Shown: in pieces, positions 6,947-15,113 of the stretch
How positions within the stretch are numbered: the stretch's first letter is position 1
How the letters are laid out: each line of letters opens with the position of its first letter
Source of the DNA: Bordetella parapertussis
GTDB taxonomy: Bacteria; Pseudomonadota; Gammaproteobacteria; Burkholderiales; Burkholderiaceae_B
DNA: 24,021 nt
Direction of reading: 5' to 3'
NCBI GenBank assembly: GCA_945862495.1
Contig: CAMAYM010000035.1
Location: 1 to 24,021 of the forward strand
Made by a program: the position numbers and the translations under genes
The notes under the pieces: generated by a model
The model's database searches: none
What the model saw: the letters and a program-made list of their open reading frames with translations, nothing else
What the model was told of the DNA's origin: nothing

Positions 6947-9900
6947 ATGCTCTCTAAATTCTTCATTGAACGCCCCGTTCTTGGCAATGTGATTGCGTTG
7001 ATCACGATGTTGATCGGCGCTGTTTCTATTTTTGGTTTGCCGATCGCACAATACCCGCCCATGACGCCACCCACGGTGCAGGTCACGACGATGTGGCCTG
7101 GAGCAAGCGCAAGTATCGTCCAGCAATTAGTCGCCAGTAATATCGAAAATCAGGTCAACGGTGTTGAGAATATGCTCTACATGCAGTCTGATTCGACCAA
7201 CGATGGACGCTATACGCTGACAGTGACCTTCGAAGTGGGTACGGACCCAAATATGGCGCAGGTCACGGTTCAAAACCGTGTGGCGATCGCGCTAGCCTCT
7301 TTACCACTCGCCGTGCAAAAGCAAGGTGTGACAACCAAGGTTCAGTCAACGTCTATTTTGCAGTTTGTCACGTTGACCTCGAGTAACCCCGACCACGATG
7401 CCCTTTTCCTCAGTAATTTTGCCAATTTGCAATTACAAAACCGTCTAGCGCGTATTCCGGGCGTCGCGGCGGCAAACGTATTTGGTGTCGGTAACTACAG
7501 CATGCGGATCTGGTTGGATCCCGCGCAACTAAAAATGCGCAACTTGACGCCAACCGATGTCTCGACGGCGATCAGTCGTCAAAACGTGATGTTGGCCGCT
7601 GGTCAGGTGGGGGCGCCTCCAGTTCCTATGGGGCAGGACTTTCAACTGACACTTAACGTCACAAGTGCGTTGGAAACGCCAGAGCAGTTTGAACAGATTT
7701 TGCTAAAGACAAATGATCAGGGCGAGTTGACGCGTCTAAAAGATGTTGCCCGTGTTGAAATGGGCAGTCAAAACTACAGTCAGTTTTTCCGCTTAGGCGA
7801 CAAGCCTGCCGGCGGGATTGCGATCTATCAGCTTCCAGCCGCCAATGCGATTGATGTTGCTAAGGCCGTCAAAGCAGAAATGGAGAAAATTTCCAAAACC
7901 TTCCCCAAAGAAATTAAGTGGGAGATTCCCTTTGACACGACGATGTTCGTGACGGCTTCTATTACTGAGGTGTATCACACGCTTTTCGAGGCGGGTATCT
8001 TGGTGCTGTTGGTCATCATGCTGTTTTTACAAGATTGGCGTGCGACGCTAGTGCCTGCAACAACGGTTCCCGTGACAATCATTGGGGCGTTTGCTTGTAT
8101 GGCGGGTATGGGTTTTTCGATCAATCTTTTGACACTCTTTGCGATCGTGCTGTGTATCGGTATTGTGGTGGATGATGCGATCGTGGTGGTAGAAGGAGTA
8201 GCCAAAAAAGTCGAGCTAGGACAAACGCCACGTCAAGGTGCAATCAATGCGATGACGGAGTTGCTGGGTCCGATTATTGGCATTACCTTGGTGTTGATGG
8301 CGGTGTTTTTGCCCGCATCCTTCATTGCAGGTATTACCGGACAGATGTACCGTCAGTTTGCTTTGGTGATTGCAGCGACGGCACTCATCAGCGGCATCAA
8401 TGCGGTGACACTTAAGCCCACGCAGGCGGCTCAATTTATTACTCCCAAGCTCCCCGGCGCAAAAAAGAACTGGTTTTTTGTTAAGTTTGATCAAGTGTTC
8501 GAAAAGATATCAGCGTGGTATGCCAGGCTGATGCGCCACTTAATGAATAACCGGAAAGTCACGTCCATCGTGGGACTGGTGCTGATTGTCGGCGCCATCA
8601 TCGGTTTGATTCGCTTGCCGACCGGCTTTATTCCAAACGAAGATCAAGGCTATCTGGTCGTTGCCGTTCAGTTGCCTGATGCGGCTGCGTTATCACGTAC
8701 ACAGGCAGGAATGGCAAAAGTAGTCACCGCCGTTGAAAAGGTGCCTGGCGTCAAGCAAGTGGTGTCGATCGGTGGAGTCAATGCGCTGAGCAATAACAGC
8801 TCACAGTCCAACACCGGCGTCATGTATGTGATTTTGAGGCCTTGGGAAGAACGCGGTAAAGGCGAGGACCTCAAGTCTATTTACCTCGGGATGGCCCAAT
8901 CCCTGAAATCTATTCAAGAAGTCACCGCCAATGTGCTGTTGCCCCCCGCGATTCCCGGTCTGGGCTTATCTGGCGGATTTCAGATGCAGTTACAACTCAC
9001 TGATGGCAGTAATGATTTTAAAAAGCTTGAAAAAATCACTGAGGATTTTCTGGCTGAGGCGCGTAAACGTCCTGAAATCACGGCGATTTTCACCCCTTTC
9101 AGAAATAACGTCCCCCAGTTAAAGCTGACCTTTAACCCTTCCAGAGCGGAAACGTTGGGCGTGTCTTTGGGAGACGCCTATGACGTTCTGCAGTCCTCTG
9201 TGGGCTCGACTTACGTCAATCAGTTTTTTAGATACGGTCAGACATATCAGGTTTTTATTCAGGCTGACGGCAAGAATAGGATGAGTGCGGATCAGATCTC
9301 GCGCCTGTACGTTAAAAACAAATCTGGCAATATGGTTCCGATGGGGTCTTTTATTGATATTAGCGAGACAACGGGACCCGCCATTGCCTCTCAGTACAAC
9401 ATCTATCCTACTGCCGCGATCTTGGGCGCTGCAGCTGACGGATTTAGCTCGGGGCAGGTGATTACAGCACTTGAGGATTTGGCCCGCAGCACGCTGCCAG
9501 AGTCCGCGAGCTTTGAGTGGACCGCGATGTCTTATCAAGAGAAACTCGTCGGTAATACGGTCGTATTGGTGTTCGCACTCTCCATTTTGCTGGTGTACTT
9601 GGTGCTGGCCGCGCAGTACGAGTCTTGGGCTGCGCCGATCTCCGTCATTTTGGCTGTTCCGTTGGCGTTGGTCGGCACGGTACTTGCCCTCATGGCCACA
9701 GGGTTGGCCAACAACATTTATGTGCAGATTGGTTTGGTACTGATGATTGCGCTCGCCTCCAAAAATGCGATTTTGATCGTAGAGGTTGCTCTCGAAGAAC
9801 AGAAAAAAGGCTTAAGTGCCGTTGAGGCAGCCCTGAAAGCGTCGCACGAACGTTTCCGTCCGATTGTGATGACCTCGATTGCGTTTATTTTAGGTGTTGT

Positions 9901-10162
9901 ACCGCTGCTCACGGCTTCTGGTGCTGGGGCCGCTGCACGGGTATCTATCGGTATCACCGTATTTAGCGGAATGATTGCTTCGACATGTTTGGCCGTGGCG
10001 CTGGTGCCGGTCTTTTTTGTTGAAATTCAAACCTGGGTAGAGAGGCGTCAAGTCAAGCATGACGCAAAGGTTGCGGCACGTTTAGCGGCGCATGAGCGTG
10101 CAATGGCTGCTGAGAAAGCGCGAACGCAAGAGAATACGACCCCAGATCAAACCCCAACTTAA
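6947..10162 (+). CDS. RND multidrug efflux inner-membrane pump, HAE1 (AcrB/MexB) family
   Basis: A 1071-residue proton-driven exporter, slightly longer than AcrB (1049) because of a charged C-terminal tail (about residues 1040-1071). It begins with the family signature MLSKFFIERPV and TM1. Two large periplasmic loops lie between TM1/TM2 and TM7/TM8. Proton-relay residues are present: Asp409-Asp410 in IGIVVDDAIVVVE (TM4), Lys939 in ALASKNAILIVE (TM10), and the TM11 segment RFRPIVMTSIAFILG with its conserved Thr. The hydrophobe/amphiphile HAE1 subfamily is indicated by the overall similarity to AcrB and the absence of the metal-type methionine cluster of CusA. CAGGA lies 11 nt before the ATG. 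No TetR or LysR repressor gene is adjacent, which is unusual for this class of operon. The drug range cannot be predicted. The location between organic-acid genes suggests a metabolite or toxic-acid export role (inference). Confidence 0.97.
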   Translation: MLSKFFIERPVLGNVIALITMLIGAVSIFGLPIAQYPPMTPPTVQVTTMWPGASASIVQQLVASNIENQVNGVENMLYMQSDSTNDGRYTLTVTFEVGTDPNMAQVTVQNRVAIALASLPLAVQKQGVTTKVQSTSILQFVTLTSSNPDHDALFLSNFANLQLQNRLARIPGVAAANVFGVGNYSMRIWLDPAQLKMRNLTPTDVSTAISRQNVMLAAGQVGAPPVPMGQDFQLTLNVTSALETPEQFEQILLKTNDQGELTRLKDVARVEMGSQNYSQFFRLGDKPAGGIAIYQLPAANAIDVAKAVKAEMEKISKTFPKEIKWEIPFDTTMFVTASITEVYHTLFEAGILVLLVIMLFLQDWRATLVPATTVPVTIIGAFACMAGMGFSINLLTLFAIVLCIGIVVDDAIVVVEGVAKKVELGQTPRQGAINAMTELLGPIIGITLVLMAVFLPASFIAGITGQMYRQFALVIAATALISGINAVTLKPTQAAQFITPKLPGAKKNWFFVKFDQVFEKISAWYARLMRHLMNNRKVTSIVGLVLIVGAIIGLIRLPTGFIPNEDQGYLVVAVQLPDAAALSRTQAGMAKVVTAVEKVPGVKQVVSIGGVNALSNNSSQSNTGVMYVILRPWEERGKGEDLKSIYLGMAQSLKSIQEVTANVLLPPAIPGLGLSGGFQMQLQLTDGSNDFKKLEKITEDFLAEARKRPEITAIFTPFRNNVPQLKLTFNPSRAETLGVSLGDAYDVLQSSVGSTYVNQFFRYGQTYQVFIQADGKNRMSADQISRLYVKNKSGNMVPMGSFIDISETTGPAIASQYNIYPTAAILGAAADGFSSGQVITALEDLARSTLPESASFEWTAMSYQEKLVGNTVVLVFALSILLVYLVLAAQYESWAAPISVILAVPLALVGTVLALMATGLANNIYVQIGLVLMIALASKNAILIVEVALEEQKKGLSAVEAALKASHERFRPIVMTSIAFILGVVPLLTASGAGAAARVSIGITVFSGMIASTCLAVALVPVFFVEIQTWVERRQVKHDAKVAARLAAHERAMAAEKARTQENTTPDQTPT

Positions 10163-10194
10163 CCTAACCCATCATTAGCGGAGTACATAGATCC

Positions 10195-11094
10195 ATGAGT
10201 CAATCCAGCATCAAGAGCGGCGCCTCCGTTGGTTTAGTCGGATTGGGTGTGATGGGGCGGGGCGTTGCGCTCAATATTATTAAGAGTGGCTTTAAACTGT
10301 TGGGTCGTGATGTCAATCCGGAGTCATTGACTTGGCTCACCTCAATCGGTGGTCATATTGCCCAGACCCCGGTCGCCATGACAAGCGAGTGCGACGTGAT
10401 TGTGAGTTTTGTCGTCAATGATGCGCAAACCGAGGATGTCTTGTTTGGGGAACAAGGTCTCGCAGCCACAATGAAACCCGACTCGGTGTTTATCGCCTGT
10501 AGCACCATGCCGCCCAAGTATGTCAAAGACCTCTCAGAAAGGTTAGCAAAATTAAAGATTCACCTCTTGGATGCCCCCGTCAGTGGTGGCAAGAATGGCG
10601 CCTTAAATGGGACGTTGACGGTGATGATGGCAGGTGATTCTGCTATTTGTGAGCGTGTAAAACCCGTATTGTCGAGTTTTGGTGGCAACATTTTTTCGCT
10701 CGGCAGCGAAGCAGGTAAAGGCAGCCAGATGAAAGTGATCAATCAGTTGCTCTGTGGCGTGCACATTGCCGCCGCTGCAGAAGCGCTGGCCATGGCAAAG
10801 CGGAATGGATTGCCTCTTGACACCTCACTTGAGATTCTTAAAAGTGGAGCGGCTTCGAGTTGGATGTTGGCCGATCGCGGTCCTCGAATGGTGACAGAGT
10901 CTTTTGATGATGTCGCTTCTGCAGTCGATATTTTTGTCAAAGATCTTAGCCTTGTTTTGGATAGCGCGCGTCAGTCGACGTTTCCTGCCTCGATGGCGCA
11001 CGCTGCGTTTTTGCAGTTTATCGAGGCGAGTAGTCATGGTCATGGTCGGCAAGATGATTCTGCCGTGATCCGCAACTACACTGATAAACCGTAG
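10195..11094 (+). CDS. 3-Hydroxyisobutyrate dehydrogenase-family oxidoreductase (LtnD/GarR-like)
   Basis: A 299-residue NAD(P)-dependent beta-hydroxyacid dehydrogenase. The Rossmann motif GLGVMGRG is at residues 16-23. DAPVSGGKNGALNGTLTVMMAG (residues 126-147) is the family's substrate-binding signature. The catalytic lysine is Lys180 in GSQMKVINQLL, and the all-helical C-terminal domain follows. The family includes 3-hydroxyisobutyrate, tartronate-semialdehyde and L-threonate dehydrogenases. The motif form is closest to my recollection of the sugar-acid (threonate/tartronate) members, but no partner kinase is present. The gene starts 32 nt after the RND pump on the same strand with a weak GCGGAG ribosome-binding site, so it probably belongs to the same transcript. 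The CMD-like gene follows 32 nt later, across a short AACC-GTA-GGTT hairpin and a T8 tract at 11087-11106 that could cause partial termination. Confidence 0.92.
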   Translation: MSQSSIKSGASVGLVGLGVMGRGVALNIIKSGFKLLGRDVNPESLTWLTSIGGHIAQTPVAMTSECDVIVSFVVNDAQTEDVLFGEQGLAATMKPDSVFIACSTMPPKYVKDLSERLAKLKIHLLDAPVSGGKNGALNGTLTVMMAGDSAICERVKPVLSSFGGNIFSLGSEAGKGSQMKVINQLLCGVHIAAAAEALAMAKRNGLPLDTSLEILKSGAASSWMLADRGPRMVTESFDDVASAVDIFVKDLSLVLDSARQSTFPASMAHAAFLQFIEASSHGHGRQDDSAVIRNYTDKP

Positions 11095-11126
11095 GTTATT
11101 TTTTTTATTCTGTTGAGAACAACTTC

Positions 11127-11651
11127 ATGGCCCGCATTCCTTACGCAGACTTAAGTAATCCCGAAGCAAAACCATTGGTCGACCGTATCACCGCCGAACG
11201 CGGTAGTGTTTTGCATCTTTATCAAATGCTGTTGCACAGTCCTCCAGTGGCGAGCGGCTGGCTCAACTATCTCACTGCCATTCGTCAGCAAAGCTCGTTG
11301 CCAGGTGCGTTGCGTGAGTTGGTGATTATGCGGATTGCGATTGTCAATGGTGCGCCATACGAAGCAGAACAGCATGCTCCCATCGCTTTGCGCGAAGGCG
11401 TGACACAAGCTCAACTCGATGATCTAGCAGAATGGAAAGCTTCCAAGCAATTTGATCCAACACAACGTGCTGTCCTCGCGTATGCAGATGCGATGACCAA
11501 GGAGATCCATGTATCTCCAGAGGTTTTTGCGGGTGTCAAGGCACTGCTGAGTGAGCGCTTGATCGTTGAGTTAACTGCGACGATCGGTGCTTACAACATG
11601 GTTTCACGCTTTTTGGAAGCCTTACAAATCCACTCTCATGACGTCCGTTAA
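11127..11651 (+). CDS. Carboxymuconolactone decarboxylase-like protein, lacking the AhpD cysteines
   Basis: A 174-residue all-helical protein of the CMD/AhpD-like fold. The core ALRELVIMRIAIVNGAPYEAEQHAPIALREGV (positions 61-92) carries the conserved Glu of REL (residue 64) and the EQH histidine (residue 83) of the 4-carboxymuconolactone decarboxylase type. There is not a single cysteine in the protein, so an AhpD-like CxxC peroxidase or disulfide-reductase role is excluded. A lyase, decarboxylase or binding role is more likely. Comparable proteins are often annotated only as CMD family and the true reaction is unknown. It is the last gene of the plus-strand run. Its TAA stop lies inside the left arm of the hairpin at 11650-11676. 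Confidence 0.85.
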   Translation: MARIPYADLSNPEAKPLVDRITAERGSVLHLYQMLLHSPPVASGWLNYLTAIRQQSSLPGALRELVIMRIAIVNGAPYEAEQHAPIALREGVTQAQLDDLAEWKASKQFDPTQRAVLAYADAMTKEIHVSPEVFAGVKALLSERLIVELTATIGAYNMVSRFLEALQIHSHDVR

Positions 11652-11677
11652 CAAGTTGCCCGCGAGGGCACTTGTTT
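11650..11677. terminator. Hairpin between convergent genes, probable bidirectional terminator
   Basis: The arm at 11650-11661 pairs with 11666-11676: AACAAG pairs with CTTGTT and TGCCC with GGGCA, giving an 11-bp stem with one bulged T (11656) and a GCGA tetraloop. A short T stretch follows on the plus strand (11675-11677), and TTGTTAA follows on the minus strand. It lies in the 37-nt gap between the convergent CMD-like and class II aldolase genes. Its left arm overlaps the TAA stop of the former. The U-tracts are short, so termination may be only moderate. Confidence 0.55.
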
Positions 11678-11688
11678 GCCGGGTGAAT

Positions 11689-12477
11689 TTAGGATGTGTA
11701 GAGAGGAAAGCCGCCAGGCTCAGCATCCAGCAATCTGAGCATGGCATGCCACTCTAGCTCCCCATAGGGACGACGGACACCTGGTTGATACAGGTGTGCA
11801 GATTTCTCCAAAATTTCTTTGGGAGGAATCGACAAGGCAGCGCCTGCCGCCATCGCATCGACTTGGGCACGGCAAGACATTTCAAGTTGATACATCAAGT
11901 TGAAGGCCTGGGGCACAGAGGCACCACTCGTCAATAAGCCATGGTTACGCAAAATCATTGCGTTGTGCTGACCTAAGTCTTGCACAAGACTCTCACGTTC
12001 AGCCAAATCAATTGCTGGGCCAGCAAAGTCGTGATAACCGATGTGATTGTTAAAGCGACTGGATGTTTGTGTCATTGGTAGCAAGCCACACTCCATTGAC
12101 GCGACGGCCATCCCAGCACGCGTATGGGTATGAATCACACAGCTGATGTCTGGGCGAGCGGTATGGATACACCCATGGATAACGTAACCACTTTTGTTTA
12201 TGCCGTAGTCCGTATCGGGCTTGCGGACAATCTCACCCTCGACAGTAATGCGCACTAGGCTTGATGCGGTGATTTCCTTGTACAGCAAGCCATAAAGGTT
12301 GATCAACAAATCTTCTGTGCCAGGAATGCGAGCGGTGATATGGTTGTAAATCATATCGGTCATGCCGTACTTGTCCATCAAACGGTAGCAAGCCGCTAGG
12401 GTGACACGTGTTTCCCACTCTTCAGGGCTGACTTTGCCTTTCAGGGGCTCAAACTGAGTAGAAAATTTGCCGCTCAC
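11689..12477 (-). CDS. Class II aldolase/adducin-family protein
   Basis: A 262-residue metal-dependent aldolase-type enzyme (fuculose-1-phosphate aldolase / adducin head fold). The zinc ligands are visible as His116 and His118 in VIHTHTRAG and His179 in RNHGLLTSG. ARPDISCVIHTHT is the usual context. The glutamate normally found about 20 residues before the first pair is not evident (GYVIHGCIH instead), so the chemistry could be decarboxylation or a retro-aldol variant. The start is GTG at 12477, supported by AGGAGAG 5 nt upstream. It is the last gene of the minus-strand operon, 36 nt after the 2-hydroxyacid dehydrogenase. A product acting on a hydroxyacid or keto-acid made by its neighbours is inferred; the exact substrate is unknown. 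Confidence 0.9.
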   Translation of the reverse strand: MSGKFSTQFEPLKGKVSPEEWETRVTLAACYRLMDKYGMTDMIYNHITARIPGTEDLLINLYGLLYKEITASSLVRITVEGEIVRKPDTDYGINKSGYVIHGCIHTARPDISCVIHTHTRAGMAVASMECGLLPMTQTSSRFNNHIGYHDFAGPAIDLAERESLVQDLGQHNAMILRNHGLLTSGASVPQAFNLMYQLEMSCRAQVDAMAAGAALSIPPKEILEKSAHLYQPGVRRPYGELEWHAMLRLLDAEPGGFPLYTS

Positions 12478-12513
12478 AATACTCTCCTGTTTATCTGCTC
12501 TTGAAATCTTACC

Positions 12514-13491
12514 CTAGCGCGAGGGTGACACGATGAGGTCCGCGGCATCTAGCGTTTGATTGTTGAAATAAAGGACTATATTACGGAACATATGATCAAC
12601 GATGTGTGGAACGTTGTCAGACACGCTGCCCGCCGAGTGTGGTGTTGCGACGACCTGATCCATATGTAGCAAAGGGTGATCGGCACTGGGAGGCTCGCCT
12701 TCAAAGGTGTCAAGTCCGGCGCTCGACAGTTGTCCTGAACGTAAAGCATCCACCAAAGCAGCTTCGTCAATCAGCTCGCCTCTCGCAGTATTAATTAACA
12801 TTGCTCCACGTTTCATCTTGTTGAACGTGTGGGTATTAAAGAGGTGCTTAGTTTGTTCTGTGAGTGGGGCATGCAGACTCACAATATCGCTTTGGCCGAG
12901 TAGAGTGTCAAAGTCTACATAGCGCACGTTAAATTGCTGTTCGATCGCGGGGTCTAATCGTGTCCGGCTATGGTAAAGAATGTTGACGTCAAAGCCGCTG
13001 AGACGTTTAGCGACAAAGCGCGCAATATTGCCAAAACCAAATAGTCCGACAGTTTTTCCATCAAGCTTGGCGCAGACGGTACGAAGGTCGGAGGCGATCC
13101 ATTTGCCTTCTTGTAGGCTGTGGTGTGCAAGTGGCAGGCGGCGCGAGGTGGCCAACATCAGCATCAAGGTGTGCTCAGAGACAGGAATAGACGTGGCGCC
13201 TGCAGTAATGGCGACAGTGACCCCAGCACGCTGAGCCGCATCGAGATTAATTTTATCTACGCCTATTCCCCATTTCTGAATCAGTTTTAAGCGGGGGGCC
13301 TGCGCGATCATTTCGGCGGTCACAAATGTTCCCGCTGCCATGATTACATCGGCATTGCGCACCATCTCAAGGTGTTCGGTGGTGTCATTTGTTTGTGCAA
13401 ACGCAATGGTGAAACCTGCTGGGTTGAGTGTGCGAACGACTTCAATCGTCGGTGCCGCCATGGGCGTGAGAAAAGCAATGTGAGGTTGCAT
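12514..13491 (-). CDS. D-isomer-specific 2-hydroxyacid dehydrogenase (second copy of the family)
   Basis: A 325-residue NAD(P)-dependent dehydrogenase, starting from the ATG at 13491 (MQPHIAFLTPM). The cofactor domain has GKTVGLFGFGNIA (145-157). The catalytic residues are Arg237 in NTARG, Glu266 in FEGEP and His285 in TPHSAG. WGIGVDKINL (74-83) is the usual substrate-loop region of the phosphoglycerate/glyoxylate branch. An upstream in-frame TTG at 13506 would add five residues. Neither start has a good ribosome-binding site, so translation may depend on ribosomes finishing the ligase gene 29 nt upstream. It shares fold and active site with the protein at 2216-3139 but differs throughout its N-terminal half, so the two are not a recent duplication. 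Its place between an acyl-CoA ligase and an aldolase points to an organic-acid catabolic role. Confidence 0.92.
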   Translation of the reverse strand: MQPHIAFLTPMAAPTIEVVRTLNPAGFTIAFAQTNDTTEHLEMVRNADVIMAAGTFVTAEMIAQAPRLKLIQKWGIGVDKINLDAAQRAGVTVAITAGATSIPVSEHTLMLMLATSRRLPLAHHSLQEGKWIASDLRTVCAKLDGKTVGLFGFGNIARFVAKRLSGFDVNILYHSRTRLDPAIEQQFNVRYVDFDTLLGQSDIVSLHAPLTEQTKHLFNTHTFNKMKRGAMLINTARGELIDEAALVDALRSGQLSSAGLDTFEGEPPSADHPLLHMDQVVATPHSAGSVSDNVPHIVDHMFRNIVLYFNNQTLDAADLIVSPSR

Positions 13492-13520
13492 GTGAATCAA
13501 GATCAATCAAATAAGGGTGT

Positions 13521-15113
13521 TTATGGAGCGACGACAGTGATTTCGCCACGTTCGATTAACAGCACTTTGATATCTTTTTTAACGATTTTTCCGTAACCGG
13601 ATTTAGGCATCGACTCCCAAAATACAAATTGCCTCGGCCAGCGATACTTCGCGCATCGCCCTTCGAGATGTCCGAGCAAATCAGGTGCCTCCACAGCGGG
13701 GATACCTTCGCGCCTTACCACGACCGCCACACCAATTTCACCCCATTTTTCATCTGGGACACCTAGGATGGCGATTTCGGCGACCCCTGGGTGTGTGAGG
13801 AGGACTTCCTCCACCTCTCGAGGATAGACATTCGATCCACCCGAAATGTACATATCCGATTCGCGGCCCGTGATGTAGAGCAAACCGCGTTCGTCCATGC
13901 GGCCAAGGTCGCCCGTGTGAAACCAGCCGCCTCGTAATGCTTTGGTGGTGGCTTCAGCATTGCCATGATAACCAGCAAAGACGGCAGGGCCACGGCAACA
14001 GATTTCACCGATTTCACCTGTCGCAACAGGCTCAAGCTTGTCGTTGAGGATGGCGACTTCCATTCCCACGCGTGGTCGACCGCAAGAGCCAATATTTGCG
14101 TTGGGGTCCGCATCATCCTCGCTGTGCATTTCACGGGGGAGAACGGTAATATTGCCTGTGACTTCGCCTAAGCCGAAATATTGAACAAGGACTTTGCCGA
14201 GCTTGTGTAGCGCGAGTTTTTGATCGGCCCGATACATCGGCGCACCCGCATAGATCACATAACGTAAAGAACTGTGATCGTACATATCAACAGCAGCGTG
14301 TTCGACCAACATTTTGATGATAGTTGGAACCGTAAACATGTTCGTCACGCGATAGCGTTCGACCGCCTGCCAAAATGCGATTGGATCAAGCTTCTCGCTT
14401 AGTAATAAAACGGTTGCAGCCCCTCGCGCCACGTTGAGCAGCGCATGAATGCCCGCGCCATGCGAAAGCGGAGCCACTGCGATTGAGCAGTCTTGCTCTG
14501 TTGTGCCAGGTATGAGATCTGCTAGATGATTATTGACGACAAACGCCATCTGTCCATGTGTGAGAATACCGGCCTTAGGTTTTCCGGTCGTACCCGAGGT
14601 ATAAAAAAACCAAAGAGGATCGTCATAGGCGACAGTTTCCTCTGCGTCAGTCGCCCCGAGATGTTGGGCAATTAAGGCTTCGTAGGACAACTCTCCCGGC
14701 CGAGGCTGACCAATCACAATAATATGTTTCAAACTGTCCGAGGTCGCTTTGACCGCGTCTGTATGCGCGTGAAAGCAATCCTCCACAATCATCACGACAG
14801 CGCCGCTTGAGGCGCCGAGATAAGCGACCTCTGGTGGCGTCAGTCGAAAATTAGTGGGTACCCAGACACAGCCCAGTTTAAAAGCGGTCCAACTATTTTC
14901 AAAGGTTTGGAGATTGTTCCTAGACTGCAATAGAATGCGGTCACCCTTTTTGATGCCGAGTGCGCGCAGAGCGCTGACCATAGCATTGACACGGTCGTTA
15001 ATGTGTTGCCAGTTCCAAGTCTGTTCGCCTAGGATGAGTGCCGAATGTTGGGGATACAAGCGGGCAGTATGCGTCAGCAACCGCCCCAAGTTCATCGACT
15101 GCGCAGCGTTCAC
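13521..15113 (-). CDS. AMP-forming acyl-CoA synthetase/ligase (ANL superfamily)
   Basis: A 530-residue enzyme that activates a carboxylic acid to its CoA thioester with ATP. Motifs in order: P-loop FYTSGTTGKPKAG (170-182); YFGLGEVTG (312-320), corresponding to the A5 motif; GWFHTGDLGRMDERG (396-410) with the ribose-binding Asp402; GRESDMYISGGSNVYPREVE hinge (416-435); and PKSGYGKIVKK with catalytic Lys509. The sequence resembles medium-chain or aromatic acid ligases more than acetyl-CoA synthetase, and the substrate is open. The start is GTG at 15113: its GTGA overlaps the thiolase stop and GGAG lies 5 nt upstream. A later ATG at 15095 is possible but less likely. Tight coupling implies that ligase and thiolase-like products are made together. 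Confidence 0.94.
   Translation of the reverse strand: MNAAQSMNLGRLLTHTARLYPQHSALILGEQTWNWQHINDRVNAMVSALRALGIKKGDRILLQSRNNLQTFENSWTAFKLGCVWVPTNFRLTPPEVAYLGASSGAVVMIVEDCFHAHTDAVKATSDSLKHIIVIGQPRPGELSYEALIAQHLGATDAEETVAYDDPLWFFYTSGTTGKPKAGILTHGQMAFVVNNHLADLIPGTTEQDCSIAVAPLSHGAGIHALLNVARGAATVLLLSEKLDPIAFWQAVERYRVTNMFTVPTIIKMLVEHAAVDMYDHSSLRYVIYAGAPMYRADQKLALHKLGKVLVQYFGLGEVTGNITVLPREMHSEDDADPNANIGSCGRPRVGMEVAILNDKLEPVATGEIGEICCRGPAVFAGYHGNAEATTKALRGGWFHTGDLGRMDERGLLYITGRESDMYISGGSNVYPREVEEVLLTHPGVAEIAILGVPDEKWGEIGVAVVVRREGIPAVEAPDLLGHLEGRCAKYRWPRQFVFWESMPKSGYGKIVKKDIKVLLIERGEITVVAP

Noticed and set aside
9119..9538. Open frame of 139 codons antisense to the RND pump gene
   Set aside because: Antisense to a strongly conserved pump domain, with no motif or translation signal of its own.
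11087..11106. AACC-GTA-GGTT hairpin with T8 after the 3-hydroxyisobutyrate-dehydrogenase-like gene, considered as a terminator
   Set aside because: A 4-bp stem overlapping the stop codon is too weak to call. It may at most reduce expression of the next gene.
10195..12477. Reading the HIBADH-like, CMD-like and aldolase genes as a standard L-threonate or D-erythronate operon
   Set aside because: The kinase and isomerase are absent and the aldolase is on the opposite strand.
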